64,000 bases of DNA from Chlorella sorokiniana (GCA_025917655.1 CP084613.1:1364001-1428000); one strand, 5' to 3'; positions 21,955 to 34,571 are shown, counted from the first letter of the stretch. Translations and numbers: made by a program. The notes: generated by a model not told the origin, from the letters alone.

Positions 21955-24900
21955 TCAAAGTTCGTCGTGCTGCGTCTGCGCGCTTGCGTTCACAACCGTG
22001 TCGCTGGGCGCGCCATCAGACGGCGGCGCGCTGCTTGCAGTGTCGTTGGAGGTCGCAGGCGCTGTGTCGCTGCCGCTGGGGTCGGCGCCATCCACGCCTG
22101 CTGCAGCCGCAGAACTCTGCTGCGTGTGTAGCGATGCTGCCTGCCCTGCAGCTGCGGCCGCCTGCCCCTCAAGGGCTGCTGCCTGCCCGCCCCCTGCCGC
22201 TGCCTCCTCTGGGGCTCCAGGACGCTTGGAATCTTCCGCACCCGGCCCTTCAACCGCATACAGGTCGGCGCCGGCATCTGGCACAGCGGGGCTGTGCTCG
22301 CCCACCGCGTCCCCAACACTGCTCAGCTTGCGCCGGCGCGCAGCGGCGGTGCCGTTGACGCGCTCGTGCTGCCGTGGATGCACAGGCTGCAGCTGCTGCA
22401 GCAGGCCTGCCTTGCGCTGTTCCTGGAGCTTGGCCTGCACGGGGGGCGCCCAAACACGGGCGGGACCAAACATTTGCGGAACCAGCATCACCAACACGGC
22501 GGCTTCCTCGGATCAAACCAGCCGCTGCCAGCACCCTGGCCGCCAGGCCAGGCTCCAAACTTGCCGGGGCCACCCCCCCCACACACACACACATACACAC
22601 ACACACACAGTTGCCCCCTCCCACCCACCCACCTCCAGCAGCGCCCGCCCCGCCCTCCACAGCTCCTCGTCCAGCGCGTTGAGCTGGTGTATGCGGGCGC
22701 GCAGCTCGGGTGGGATGCGGCCGCGGGACTGGGGCCCAAACCGGAAGGTCTCCCCCAGGGCGTGCGCAGGTGCTTGTACACCTTGCGCCGCTCGCGCCGC
22801 CACGCCCCGCCTGCGCGGAGCAGCGGCGGAGCGAGATGCGGTGCCCCCCGTCGGGAAGGCAAGCGGCCAGCACAGCAGGTGCGCTGATGAAAGCCAGCGC
22901 TGCGTAGACTCGTCACTGCGGCCATCGGCAGGGCTGGCGCCGCGCACCTTGCTCCCACCCCACACAACACATCCATTCGTGAGCACCCACCCCAGCGCAG
23001 CGCGCGTAAGCCTGGCCCAGCGTGCTGTCAGGCTGCAAAAAGTGTTCGTCGTCGATGAGCTGCCGCGCGCGACCCGTGGCCTCGTCTGCGGCAGAGAGCA
23101 CAAGGTGCAGAAGCCGGGTGTGGCGCTCACGCCTGGCGGGGCTGCATGAGACACACGGCGCACAGCCCAAGCAAGCTGCCAGTATGCCCCGCAGGTTGGG
23201 CTCCCATGCGCACCCGCCGACACAATGAGCCCCGAGTTCTGCAGTGACAGCAGCTCGCTTTCCAGCTGGCGCATGCGCTCATGCCTGGCTGCCAGCTGGC
23301 CGTCCAGGGCCTTGATCTCCTGCGCTGGGGCGATTGCGTGCCGGCACCGGTGACCGACTCACAAGGCGGCTGTCAGCAGCGGCAGGGTGCGAGGCCGGCA
23401 AGCACCGAGCTGCTGTGGCCCTGCTCGGCGAGCGTACCTCTGCCCAGGGGCTGTCGATGTCATCCAGCAGCTCCTCCTCCTCCTCCTCCTCCTCAGCCGC
23501 CGCCACGTCCTCACCATCCGCAGCTCCTTGCCGCTCCTTGTCGCCCACTGCCGCCGCCCCTGCCTCTCCATCCGCCTCATCATCCGCCCCCACATCGCCA
23601 ACATCCGCCCCTGCTGCATCCGTGCCGGCCAGATCTGCCTCCTCCCTTCGTCCTGTCCCTAAACCTCTATCACCCCAGTCTGCCGCTGCCGGTCCCCCTC
23701 TTCGCCTGAGCCCTGCGCGCGGCAGGCTTCGGCGGTGCCTTCCCCGCACGCGGCTGCTGAGGCGCCATCCGCTGTGAGCCCGCCCTCCTCCTCCCAGCCC
23801 TCCACCTGCTGCCGTTCCAGCTCCGCCGCCGCTGCCGCCGCCTGCTCCGCCCCCGCACCGCCTCCTGCTCCTCCAGCCAGCGCGCCTCCTGCTCCACCAG
23901 CTCGTCCAGCCGCGGCTTCAGCTCCTGCACGCCCAGGGCACACGCAGGGCCCGCCTGCCGCAAGTCAGGCTTCCGCTACACAGCGCAGCGGGATGCCGCA
24001 CTTGGAGACCCCAAGGGATGTCACGCACAGCGCCGGGTGCGCCAGGGGCGCGCACACACGCACACACGCAGGCAGGCAGGCAGGCGCACGTTGATCTGGC
24101 GCTGCACGTCCCGCTGCTCCTCCACGATGCGCCGCACGCGCTCCCCCGCCTCCTGCCGTGTCACCGTCAGGTTCACGCCGCCCTCAGTCACAGCAGTGAA
24201 CGTCAGCAGGTCTGCAGCGCAGAGGGCGGCAGTGCAACGGGCTGGCGGGTGGGTTTGCGTCGCTCGCCCGCCGGCCGCAGCAGCCCGGCCCCAGGCCAGG
24301 CAGCCCAAGCAGGGCTGCAGCGCGTGCGTGGCGGCGACGGCAGACACAAGGCGGGGGACCCCGCCCTTGCACCCCAGCCCACCCTGGTAGTCGGCGGCGC
24401 CGGCGTCATAGGTGAAGGCGGAGGAGCTGGTGTACTTGTAGGCGGGGCCGTGCAGGTCCAGGCCTGCACGGTACGGAAGCGGTACGGGACAGGGGTCCAG
24501 CCGAGGCGTTACAAGCAGGGTGCGGGTGCAGCCTGCTGGGTCCCTCCCTTTGCCGGGCCCTGGCTACCTCCATCCACCACACCAGCCCCAGCGTTACAGC
24601 CCTCCCCACTCATGTCCACCCACCCACCCACCCACCCGCACGCCAGACTAGCAGTTCGCTTCCCCCGCACCCCTCATCGCCCCTCACCCAGATCAGCCGC
24701 CATGGACAGCACCGACTCCTCCAGCCGCTCGGTGAGCCCCACGTGGGCCATGGCCGCCAGGCGCCGCCGCGCCAGCCCCAGAAGCATCTCGCGCGCCACG
24801 CTGTTGGCGCCCAGGCAGGCCCGCAGCGGCCCCGCCCCCGCCCAGTACGAGTAGTTGGTGAGGCCCAGCACCTGCAGCGTGGCGCCGTTGTGCAGCAGCT

Positions 24901-26524
24901 CCGCCGCGATGGGGTGCTCCACAAACTCGGCCAGCGGCATGACCAGCGAGTTGTTGTACGGGTCCAGCACCGGCCGCGCGTCCGGCAGCACCCAGACCGC
25001 AGAACAGGAAGGGGGTGGGGCGTGGGTGCGGTGTGGGTGGGTGGGTGGGGTGGGACAGAGGGGGCAGCCGGCTGATGCGGAGACGGGCCCCAGGGAAGCT
25101 GGACTGCTGTGCCTGGCTGTGCAGCCCCGGCTGCCTTGACCACCTCCCCCGTTGCATCATTGCAGGCACATATGGCCCACTAGTACGCTCGGTGCCACGC
25201 CACCCGCCAGCGGGCGGCTGGGCAGCGTGCACACCAGACTTGTTGCGGGCCTCGTTCCAGAAGTAGGTGCGGTTGTCGGGTGAGGTGTAGGCGCGCCAGG
25301 CGGTGGGGTCGTGCAGGGCAGCCACCCGCAGCTTCTCCATCTGCGCACCCGAGCGGGGCAGCAGGGCCGGGGGGGGCGCGCGCCGCGTGCAGCTCAGCAA
25401 GGGACACCGCACAGCTGGCAGGGCAGCCGAGGAGGAGGCACGCGCGGGCGGGCGCACATCGCGGCGCTGGCCCGCGCGTGTGTGCGGCCGATGCACCACG
25501 AAGAGCGGGCAAGCAGGCGCGTGCGCTGCAGCGGCCCCTCACCCGCTGCGCCATGTCCTGCTTGAACCAGGGGACCAGGATGGACCAGGGCCACACCTCC
25601 AGAGTGCCCACAAAGTCGGCGCGGCGCTTGGGGTTCTTGCGGGGCCGTGCCTGGTGCAGCACCCCTTGGCCGCCACGTCCACGGCAAACTCGTAGGAGGA
25701 GATGAGGCGCTCCACGGGCCTGGGGGTGGGGACGCGGCGGGAGCAGGGAGCAGGGTGGGCACCCATCCCCGACGCTGCTGCACAGCCCCCGGCCGCAGGC
25801 ACACCCAGGAACCCGACGCCTGCACCTGCGGGCACCCACAGGCAGCAACGCGTCCCAGACAGGTAACCGAGGCAAGCAAGGGCGCGGGGGGCATGAAGCC
25901 GCGCGGGGTCAGCCCCCCGGCGCCTCGCCTGCGCAGCTGGGTGATGGTGGCGGCGCGCGGCGGGAAGAACTGGGAGATGGAGAAGTCGTCGTGGCTGACC
26001 AGCGCCTGGCAGCCCGGCAGCGACACGTTGAGCCGCAGCACGTCGTACGACTTGGCGCAGCGCCGGGAAGGGGGATGGCTGAGCGCAGGAAGCAGTTTGC
26101 GTAGGTCTTGCCAGCTGCACGGGCAGGGCCCCGGCCGAGTCAGTGTGAAGTAGCACAGGCACCAATGGCTGGAGGTACGGCAGCTGGGTTCAGTGCTGGG
26201 TGCAAGGCGCCATGCATGTGTGAGCTGCTCTGCACCGCTGCGACTGCTGCGCCGGCCAGGCTCACCTGTGCGCGGAACGTGCAGGAAGAAGAGCAGCTGG
26301 CTGACGTTGAAGGGCGCCTCAAAATCGGCAGTGTGATGCGCCTTGTACTCGTGCACCAAACTGGTGCATGTGGATCTGGGCTTCCGCTTTGGAGGCTGCT
26401 CCCGCAACCGGCATCGCGGCTCGCGAGCAGAGGCGTCGTGGACGGCGGTGGCGGATGCCAACAGCGCCACACCCGCCACCAGCAGGGCGGTGATCAGAGG
26501 GAGCTGTGTGCGACCTCCGGCCAT
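21955..26524 (-). CDS. TPST: Tyrosylprotein sulfotransferase, plant type, with C-terminal HDEL
   Basis: Sulfates tyrosines of secreted proteins using PAPS. Starts with a signal sequence/anchor (MAGGRTQLPLITALLVAGVA). Exon 1 ends LLFFLHVPRT and joins at 26114 to AGKTYANCFL, the PAPS-binding motif. Then SYDVLRLNV, ALVSHDDFSISQFFP, RPVERLISSYEFAVDVAAK, RRADFVGTLEVWPWSILVPW, LVMPLAEFVEHPIAAELLHN, GATLQVLGLTNYSYW, RRRLAAMAHVGLTERLEESV, LTFTAVTEGGVNLTVTRQEA and FGPQSRGRIPPELRARIHQL appear in the same order as in Arabidopsis TPST, whose heparan-sulfate 2-O-sulfotransferase-like core it shares. Several N-glycosylation sequons are visible (NVS, NRT, NKS, NNS, NYS, NLT). The last exon is Ala/Gln/Pro-rich and ends QTQHDEL, an ER-retrieval signal, instead of the C-terminal membrane anchor of the plant enzyme. 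Frame changes near 26070 and 25662-25665 look like lost bases; one intron uses a GC donor. About a dozen exons. Confidence 0.87.
22573..22609. repeat. (AC)n microsatellite in TPST intron
   Basis: C run followed by an interrupted AC repeat within an intron of the minus-strand TPST gene (reads as GT repeat in the transcript). Confidence 0.8.
24050..24085. repeat. Short CA and GCAG repeats in TPST intron
   Basis: Interrupted CA repeat followed by four GCAG-type units, in another intron of the TPST gene. Confidence 0.65.
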
Positions 26525-26958
26525 CCTTTTCGCCTTCACACCAACAAGGGGCCCGGGCCAGGCGGCTGCGCAGCCGCCCTGCGCCACGGGGCAGCAAAAG
26601 ACGGAACGGTTGCTGCGCCCCAATGCTGTATCACCTGCGATACTAAGCAGCGTTTTGGGTGATGCCGGAAATGGTAGCTTGTGCGCCGGTGCTGCCCAAG
26701 GCAGCCCAATGTAAAGCTTGAAATGCTGAGGTGTCAAGGGCGTCCCCATTCTTCGTTGACACTGATCACTGTCCACCTTGTTTAGCGGACAACCTTCATA
26801 ATCAATCAGATGACCCGATAGCCGTCCAGCCGGCGTGGAAGTGTCACGATGTCTAGGCAGGGACTGCGGCCCCAGCCGCTGCCGCCAGGTGACACTATTC
26901 GGCGCAAGAACATCACGATCAGACAGCTTATGTGTCACCTAGTCTGCCATGCGAAGCG
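26525..26958. other. Shared 5' region of TPST and PRP6
   Basis: About 430 bases between head-to-head starts. Moderately AT-richer, no supported exon; presumed promoters of both genes. PRP6 could have an additional untranslated or short coding exon here. Confidence 0.45.
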
Positions 26959-29900
26959 ATGATCCGACAGCGCCTTCGTGCAGCCCCCCAGCCGCCTTTG
27001 AGCCTTGTGGAAGCATGCCTGTGTGCAGGAGTGAAGGTCGATTTCAATGCGCTGCGCGCTCCCTCGGGCTATGTGCCCGGCTTGGGGCGCGGTGCGGCGG
27101 GCTTCACCACCCGGTCGGATATTGGACCGTCTATGCCCGCGCCAGATGTGCAAGACAAGGCAAGCAGCAGCAGATACTTTATGGTAGCGAGCTGCCCAAA
27201 GGCCCGGCTCGCAGGCATCGCAGGAACCTAGCCTCAATGCGTGCACGGCCTGCCTTCCGTCGCTGCCGCCGGCGCTTGCTGCCGCGCTGCCAGCCGCGCT
27301 CCCGTGACCCAGCCTCCCCTGGCGTTGCCCGCCGGCCAAGCGCAGGGCGGAGACAAGGACGCTGGCGGCGACGACACCAAGTTTGACGCGTTCCTGGGGA
27401 ACGACGCGGGCGTGCTGGGCGCGACGGGGGTGTATGACGAGGAGGACCGAGAGGCCGACCACGTGTGGGACAACGTCGAGGACCGCATGGATGAGCGCAG
27501 AAAGGTGTGGGCGGGGTCCAAGGGCTGGCTGGATGGGCCCTGTAGAGTTGGGTGGGTGGGCCTGGGCATGAAAACGCATGTGTAGCGATGTGCGGCGGCC
27601 GACCATGGCAGAGCACATGGGCAAGGGCGTAGGCGGCAGCCAGCTGCAGTGGCCCCAAGCCTCCTTCTTGCTGTCGTCCCAGCCCCGCCAGCCTTCGGGG
27701 TCCGCGATGCCGCCGCGTCGACGCGGCCACGCCCCTGCCCCCTGGTGCGCGCAGGAGCGGCGGGAGGCCAAGCTGGCGGAGGAGCTGGAGAAGTTCCGTG
27801 CGGAGAACCCCAAGATCCAGGAGCAGTTTGCAGACCTGAAGCGCAAGCTGGCGGACGTGCCCATCGAGCAGGTGTGGGCGGCTGGGCGCGCGGTGCAGGG
27901 CTGCAGGGGTGGGCCGCATGCGCGGCTGGCGCGGTGCACCGCCGTCGGGGCCGTCAACGCCTGCCAGGGCCAGTCTGGGCCCTGCCCGGCGCACCCCAGG
28001 GCCTGCAGCCGTCGTTGCTTGCCAGCGGTTGCTGCCTTCTGGTCTGTGCGCCGGGCATGGCCCGCAAAGCTTTCACCCTGGCTGCCGGCGGCTCTTCCTT
28101 CCCTTCCTGCTCCGCTCGCCAGTGGGAGGCCATCCCTGACATTGGCGACTACACCGTGAAGAAGCTGAAGCAGCTGGACCGCTTCACCCCGTGCCCGACT
28201 CGCTGCTGGCGGGGCGGCGGCCCGCGACGCCACCGCCACCGCCATCGACGCCTCGGGGCTGGCCACGCCCATGGGCGGCGCCACCACCGACCTGACGGCC
28301 ATCGGGCGGGGCGCAACACCGTGGTGCAGCTCAAGCTGGACAAGATCAGCGACTCTGTGAGCGGGCAGACGGTGGTGGACCCCAAGGGCTACCTCACCGA
28401 CCTCAAGAGCGTCACCCTCAAGTCGGGTGAGGCGGCGGCGCTGGGCGGCACGCGCGCCGCGCGCGCCAACCGCTGCCGGGGATGGCATCGGCGGCGCCAG
28501 GCTGCTTACGGAGGCAGATGCGTGGCTGTTCGAAGGATGCAGAGGGGCTTCGAAGGATGCTTGCAAGCTGGCTGGGAGGCGCCTGTTCGTGTTCACTCTC
28601 CTCTCCCCGCCTACCGCCTCACTGGAACCCCCGTCTCTGTCCCCCACCCACTCGCCTCCCCTCGCAGATGCCGAGATCAGCGACATCAAGAAGGCGCGGC
28701 TGCTGCTCAAGTCGGTGATCAACACCAACCCGCGCCACGCGCCCGGCTGGATCGCGGCAGCACGCCTCGAGGAAGTGGCCGGCAAGCTACAGCAGGTGAG
28801 CAGGCACCGACGCTTGCCCCGCAGCGTGGCGCCTCCTGAGGGTCTGGGTTGCTCTTCCGGCCGCATGCGCAACTCTTCTTCCCCCTTCCCGCCTCCCCGC
28901 CCTGTCGCCAGGCTCGCGAGCTGATGATGAAGGGGTGTGAGCTGTGCCCCAACAACGAGGATGTGTGGCTGGAGGCGGCGCGGCTGCAGGCAAGGCCACA
29001 GTGATCATCCCCGCGGGCTGTGGGCCCCTGCCGTGTGGCAGGCGGACGCCCCAATCAAGCTCCCACGCCAGCCAGTCCCACGTCCCCCGCCCCCTCCCCC
29101 AAATAAAGAAAGTTTCTTCCCCGTGCGCAGACCTCTGAGAACGCCAAGGCCATCCTAGCACGCGGCGTGGCGGCGCTGCCCGACTCTGTCAAGCTGTGGA
29201 TGCAGGCGGCGCGGCTGGAGCCCAGCGACGACGCAAAGAAGCGCGTGCTGCTCAGGCAAGGGGCGGCGGCGCAGCGGGGGCCCGGGCGGCGGCGGCGGCA
29301 GCCTGCGCGGGGCAGGGGTGCAGGCGGAGGCCGAGCGCGCCAGCAGGGCGGGAGTGCTGGCAGCCTGCCCTGTCCCAGCGCCACGAGCGGGTGCTGGGTC
29401 GCTGGCTGGCGGCGGCGCCTGCCTCACACCGCCCTCGTGCCGTGCCCCCTGCAGGGCCCTGGAGCGCATCCCGCAGTCGGTGCGCCTGTGGAAGGCAGCG
29501 GTGGAGATCAGCGAGGAGGATGACGCGCGCGTGCTGCTGGTGGGGGCCCGGGGGAGGCAGGAAGGGGAGGCAGCCGATGCACAGCTGCCCGGGAGGAGTG
29601 GGCAAGGGCCCTGCTGTTCTCGCCCGGCGTTTGATGATGCGCACCCTGGCCAGGCCCCCTGCCCCTGGCCTTCTCAACATGCCCCCTCCCCTTCTCCCCC
29701 CACACACAGTCGCGCGCCGTGGAGTGCTGCCCCCAGCACGTGGAGCTGTGGCTGGCGCTGGCGCGGCTGGAGACGTATGAGAACGCGCGCAAGGTGCTGA
29801 ACAAGGCGCGGCAGGCGGTGCCAACTTCGGCGGAGGTCTGGGTCACGGGTGCGAGCAGGGAACAGGAGCGGGAGAGTGGGGCTGGGCAGGCGCAGCAAGT

Positions 29901-32900
29901 GGTGGCCCCTCCAAAGGGCAGCGGGCAGGCCCCGTCTGAAGTGTACGTCGGCAGGGAGGCCAGCCCGGGCCCTGCCGCGCGCCATCAACGCCAGCACCCC
30001 CGTCCTGTGTACGCTGTGCCATGTGTGACGCGCCCCGCCCGCCCCGCCCGCCCCGCCCGCAGCCTCCAAGCTGGAGGAGGCCAACGGGCAGAGCTCCATG
30101 CCCGACAAGATCATCCCCGCGGCATCAAGTCGCTGGCGGCCAACGGCGTGGTCATCGACCGAGACTGGTGGCTCAAGGTGGGGAGCGGGGAGGGGGGACG
30201 CGCCGGGGGGGGGATGGGAGGGAGGCAGCAGCAGCGTGGCCTCAGGGGCCCTCCGCAAGGCATCGCCAGTGCAGCAGCAGCGAGCGCTCGGGGTTTGACG
30301 CCGCCCCGGGTGACCCCCCGCAGGAGGCGGAGTCTTCCGAGAAGAGCCAGCCGCCCATGGCGGCCACGTGCCGCGCGATCGTGAAGGAGGTGGTGGGGCA
30401 TGGCGTGGAGGAGCAGGACCGCAAGCGCACGTGGATGGCGGATGCAGGTGGGTGGGCGGGCGGCGGGGTGAATGGACACGCCTGCGTGCTGAGGCACCCT
30501 CCCCTGTTGGGGCCGCTGACGGCCAGCCCAGCCTTTGTGGTGCACTGGCCTCAGTCAGCCCCTCCACCTCGCCCCTCCGCTCCCCCTGCCCCTCGCCGCA
30601 GAGGAGTGCATGCGTCGGGGGTCGATAGAAACGGCGCGAGCCATCTACGCCCACGCCCTCTCCGTCTTCCCGGGCAAGAAGTCGATTTGGCGGCGCGCCG
30701 CGCAGCTGGAGAAGGCGCACGGCAGCCGCGAGTCGCTGGATGCGGTGCTGCGCAAGGCGGTGCAGTACTGCCCGCAGGCGGAGGTGCTGTGGCTCATGGC
30801 GGCCAAGGAGCGGTGGCTGGGCGGCGACGTGGCGGGCGCGCGGGGGTGCTGGAGGAGGCGTTTGTGCGCAACCCCGACAGCGAGGAGATCTGGCTGGCGG
30901 CCTTCAAGGTGGAGTTTGAGAACGCGGAGCTGGATCGCGCCAGGTGGGCAGCGCCGCGGCGGGCCCGCCCGTCTTGCCGGGTGGAGTGGGGGAGGGGGCG
31001 GGTGATGCTGGCAGCCGGCAGCAGCGGGGGTTTGCAGCAGCGAGTGCGGGCATGGGGCGCTGTACACCGGCGGGTGGGCGAGCTTGCATCTGTCGTGGCT
31101 CTCGTCTTCTGTCTCGGCGCCCTGCCTCGCCCCGACCCCTCAGCCCACCCTCCACCTCTTCCCCCTCCCCCACCGGCAGGCTGATCTTGGCCAAGGCGCG
31201 GGAGCACCCCCTGCCTCCACCGCGCGTGTGGATGAAGTCGGCGATGGTGGAGCGGGAGGCGGGGGATGCGGGGGCGGAGCGCGGGCTGCTCCAGGAAGGC
31301 ATCCGCCGCTTCCCCGCCTTTTGGAAGCTGCACATCATGCTGGGCCAGCTGGAGGAGCGGCTGGGTGCGCACGCCCTGTTTTGTCTTGTTTGTATTTCAA
31401 GGGGGAAGGCCCACCTGAATGGGCCTCTGCCGCTGGCCCGAGCACCATCAGCTCCTGCCCGAGCTGCTGTTGTGCCAATGCTGACGGGACGTGCCCCCTG
31501 CTGCAGGCAACGTCGACGCCGCGCGGCTGGCCTACGCCGCCGGCATCAAGCGCTGCCTGGACTGCGTCCCGCTGTGGGTGTCGGCGGCGCGCCTGGAGGA
31601 GCGGGCGGGCAACGTGGCCAGGCGCGCGCGCTGCTGGAACAGGTGGGCGCCCGGGCCTGAGGGCGGCAAGCGGGAACGTTGCCGCTGGTCGGTGCTTGGG
31701 TTGCTGGCCAGTCGATCATCCGCTGCCCTGCCACATGCCCCGTCCCTACGCGACCGTTCCTCAACACAGAACATTCGTTTTCTCGCGCCGGCACACACGC
31801 GCTGGTCCGCGCATGCCCCCACGCCAACGCACCCACCCACACCCCCACTCTCACCTGCTCGAAAAACCCAAACCAGCCAACCCCTTCCCGCTCCACCCCT
31901 TGTCCTTGGGAGCAGGCACGCCTGAAGAACCCCAAGACCCCGAGCTGTGGCTGGCGGCGGTGCGCACCGAGCTGCGCGCCCAGAATGCCAAGGCGGGGGA
32001 GGCGCTGATGGCCAAGGGGCTGCAGGTGCGGCCCAGGGGCGCCTCTGCAGGCTGCGCCTGCACAGCCGCAGGGCGGACGGGCCGGCAGGGCTGCATGCTC
32101 GTCGTGCGGGGTGCCCCCCTTGCCGCCTCGCAGCCTGCCTTACCCCTTGCCGGGCAAACGGGGGGGCATCCTGTTTGGCAGCACTGACAACCGGTTCAGC
32201 GCTGTCGCCGGAAGGCAGCACCCATCCCTTCACTCGCCTACCAAACGGCTTGACACACACCCTTTCGGCCCCCTGCCTGTTGTTGCAGGACTGCCCCGAC
32301 AGCGGGCTGCTGTGGGCGGAGAGTATCAACATGGCTCCGCGTCCGCAGCGCAAGAGCAAGTCGGGTGCGCCTGGGGTGGTGGGAGCCAGGCACGCAAGCA
32401 CCCGCGCTCTGCAGCCGTCGCACAGCTGCTTTGCCGGGCGTGGCCAGCCTGCCCCAGCCTGCCGCGCTGTCCCCCGGGCCTGTTGGGACCTGCAAGCAGC
32501 CGATTGACGCCTGCGTGCACACGCCGCCCCGCCCACCTGGTCGGGTGCAGTGGATGCGCTGAAGAAGTGCAACGACGACCCGCACGTTGTGGCGGCGGTG
32601 GCGGCCCTCTTCTGGCACGACCGCAAGGTGGACAAGGCGCGCTCCTGGTTCAACCGCGCCGTCACGCTCAACCCGGGTGAGGCTGCGGGGGGGCAGGCGC
32701 CAGCTGGCCGGGTGCCTGGGGCGGTGCGAGGGGGCGCGCCGAGCTGGCGGCCGCCTCGCCACCTGAGCCGCCGCCCCTGCCTGCCCCGCCCCCTGCTGCT
32801 CCCAGATGTGGGCGACTTCTGGGCCGCCTACTACAAGTTTGAGAGCCAGCACGGCGGCCCCGAGCAGCAGGATGCCCTGCAGCAGCGCTTCCTGGCGGCG

Positions 32901-33014
32901 GAGCCCCACCACGGCGAGCGCTGGCAGCGGGTGGCCAAGGACCCCGCCAACGCGCACCAGAAGCCAGAGGTGGTGCTGAAGCGGGTGGTGCTGGACCTGG
33001 ACCGGGAGCTGTAG
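26959..33014 (+). CDS. PRP6: Pre-mRNA splicing factor PRP6 (U5/tri-snRNP bridging protein)
   Basis: Bridges U5 to U4/U6 in the tri-snRNP. The PRP1 N-terminal domain is clear: [20 protein letters not shown], then [36 protein letters not shown] and [39 protein letters not shown] follows. A long series of HAT/TPR repeats comes next: [148 protein letters not shown] and FNRAVTLNP. The C-terminus is [20 protein letters not shown], then REL. Comparison with human PRPF6 is colinear throughout. Over 15 exons; the intron after 27159 has a GC donor. Single-base losses at C/G runs near 28187, 28211, 28308, 30115 and 30842 interrupt the frame. The start at 26959 is the nearest ATG, but a separate first exon is possible. 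Confidence 0.93.
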
Positions 33015-33587
33015 GCCCGCTGGCGGCGGCCAGCCGGGCATGCCACTCGCATACCGCACCCCCCGCCTCCCCCGACCGCTCGCCTCCTCTCTTTCGTGCG
33101 CTGACTTCGCTTCCCGCCCGTACCTTCCTGCTCCTCCTCATGCCTGCTCCCCGTCTGTGCTCTTGCTGACTAAGCCTGTTTCCTGACTTGCTGACGCTGC
33201 TGCTCACGCTCCCATGCTTCCTGCTGTAAGCCTGCCGCTTGCAGGCGCCACCCTAGGGCCACTGGCTGTCTGCCCACAGAAAGAAGGCCAAGGAACAGGG
33301 TTGTGCGGACACCCATGCACGGGAGGGCAGCATAAACCGCAGAGATAGGGGCATGCGGCAGGGAGGAGGGAGCAGACGGTACAGGCCAGAAGGAAAGGGA
33401 ACATAAAGGGGAACCATTGCTGCTGTGTGCATCGGCATACACAGGTGCTTGCAGGGAGTGGGGCTGACGAAGGACAAGGGCAAGAGGAGTCTGTCGCTCC
33501 CAACACAATCAACAAGCAGCTGACAATGCCCGCAGCCCTACTTATGCAGCCCAGGGCAGGCTGAGGAGGCGGTGCAGCAGCCCGCCC
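33015..33587. other. 3' intergenic region between PRP6 and the CUE-domain gene
   Basis: About 570 bases between converging stops. It contains pyrimidine-rich sequence then a purine-rich half, with no gene seen. A possible second TPR or LRR gene was looked for and not found. Confidence 0.5.
33225..33229 (+). promoter_or_regulatory. Candidate TGTAA poly(A) signal of PRP6
   Basis: TGTAA 211 bases after the PRP6 stop, the first one downstream on this strand. Confidence 0.4.
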
Positions 33588-34571
33588 CTAATTCAGCTTG
33601 TCAGTGTCTTCTTCCTCCTCCTCCTCCTCCTCATCACCCCAGCGGCCACCGGGGACAGCGGGCCGCCCCGACGATTGGTGACCTTGCGGGTGGACCCAGC
33701 CGCCACTGCCGCAGTTGCCTTCTCGCGCTCCTCCTGCTTGGCCCTGCAGCGCCCAGCCAACACAATGGTGCAGCATTTCTTGGAGAGAAGCGCGGGAGGT
33801 GGCACCAAACATTCCTCCGCTTTCGTGCTGCAGGCGGCAGGTCCCTCCAGCATGCGGCCAGGGTGCATGCCGAGCTCACCTGGCTGCTGCCGCTGCCGCC
33901 AGCTCCTCTTCATCATAATCGTCTTCGTCAAACGCGAAGGGGTTCAGGTCAGAGGGCAGGATGGCATTCAGGCTGCTGGCCACCTGGCGACCCAGGAGCG
34001 ATAGCTGCGCCCCAAACGACTCGAGGCCCAAGTCCCGCATGCCCTGCTCACAGGCAGCGGCATAGGCGCGTTATGGAGGGGTGAAGGCGATGGCGTGGTG
34101 TTGGCAAGCGCCAGCCTCTGGTTCACTTTGAAATGTGGCTGCTGCTGCTCGTGGAACAGCAGACATCAGCCTAGCAGGGAAGGCTGGATTGATCACTCCG
34201 CACCTGGCTCCAGTTTGCAGAGTTGAACCAAGAACTGTCATCAGCTGTGGACGCTTCTGACTGCAGCGCCTGCAATTAATCAATGGAATCAGAGCAGCAG
34301 ATGGGTTGCAGGCCGCGGCACAGTGTCCTGCAAGGAGAGGGCGGCAACTGCAAGATACGGGCGGGCAAGGGAAGTGGTTGGTTGTGGCTTACCGAGCGGC
34401 CCCGAAAAGCATCTCCTGCTCCCTGTTGCGATGACTGTACGTCCAGAAGCTTGCGCCGGGCTGCAGGTATGTCAAGGTCCACCTCTCTCAGGGCCGCCTC
34501 CAGGGTGCTGCGGGGAGGTCTGGGAACTCCGCTTGCAGCAGATTGCATGCTGCGGCAAGCTCTGTATCCAT
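33588..34571 (-). CDS. CUE-domain-like protein with acidic tail
   Basis: A probable ubiquitin-binding adaptor. From the ATG at 34571: MDTELAAACNLLQAEFPDLP, then (after a G/C-run frame change at 34512-34515) RSTLEAALREVDLDIPAARR followed by KLLD. Together these form a CUE-like module: a helix with an FPDL motif and a closing di-leucine. Later exons give ALQSEASTADDSSWFNSANW, then MRDLGLESFGAQLSLLGRQV, ILPSDLNPFAFDEDDYDEEE, and a last exon with AKQEEREKATAAVAAGSTRK. The tail is either basic (RRRRRRKKTLTS, stop 33593) or, allowing for one lost base at 33637-33640, acidic ([15 protein letters not shown], stop 33588). I prefer the acidic version. I do not know a named orthologue. Head to head with the gene at 34897. 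Confidence 0.6.

Noticed and set aside
21896-23149. A 417-codon plus-strand open frame
   Set aside because: Antisense to the C-terminal TPST exons and introns, including an intronic AC repeat; no domain.
25394-26938. A 514-codon minus-strand open frame
   Set aside because: It runs through TPST exons and introns in one frame; only parts (the leader, HVPRT, SYDVLRLN) belong to the real protein. The remainder is an artefact of high GC content.
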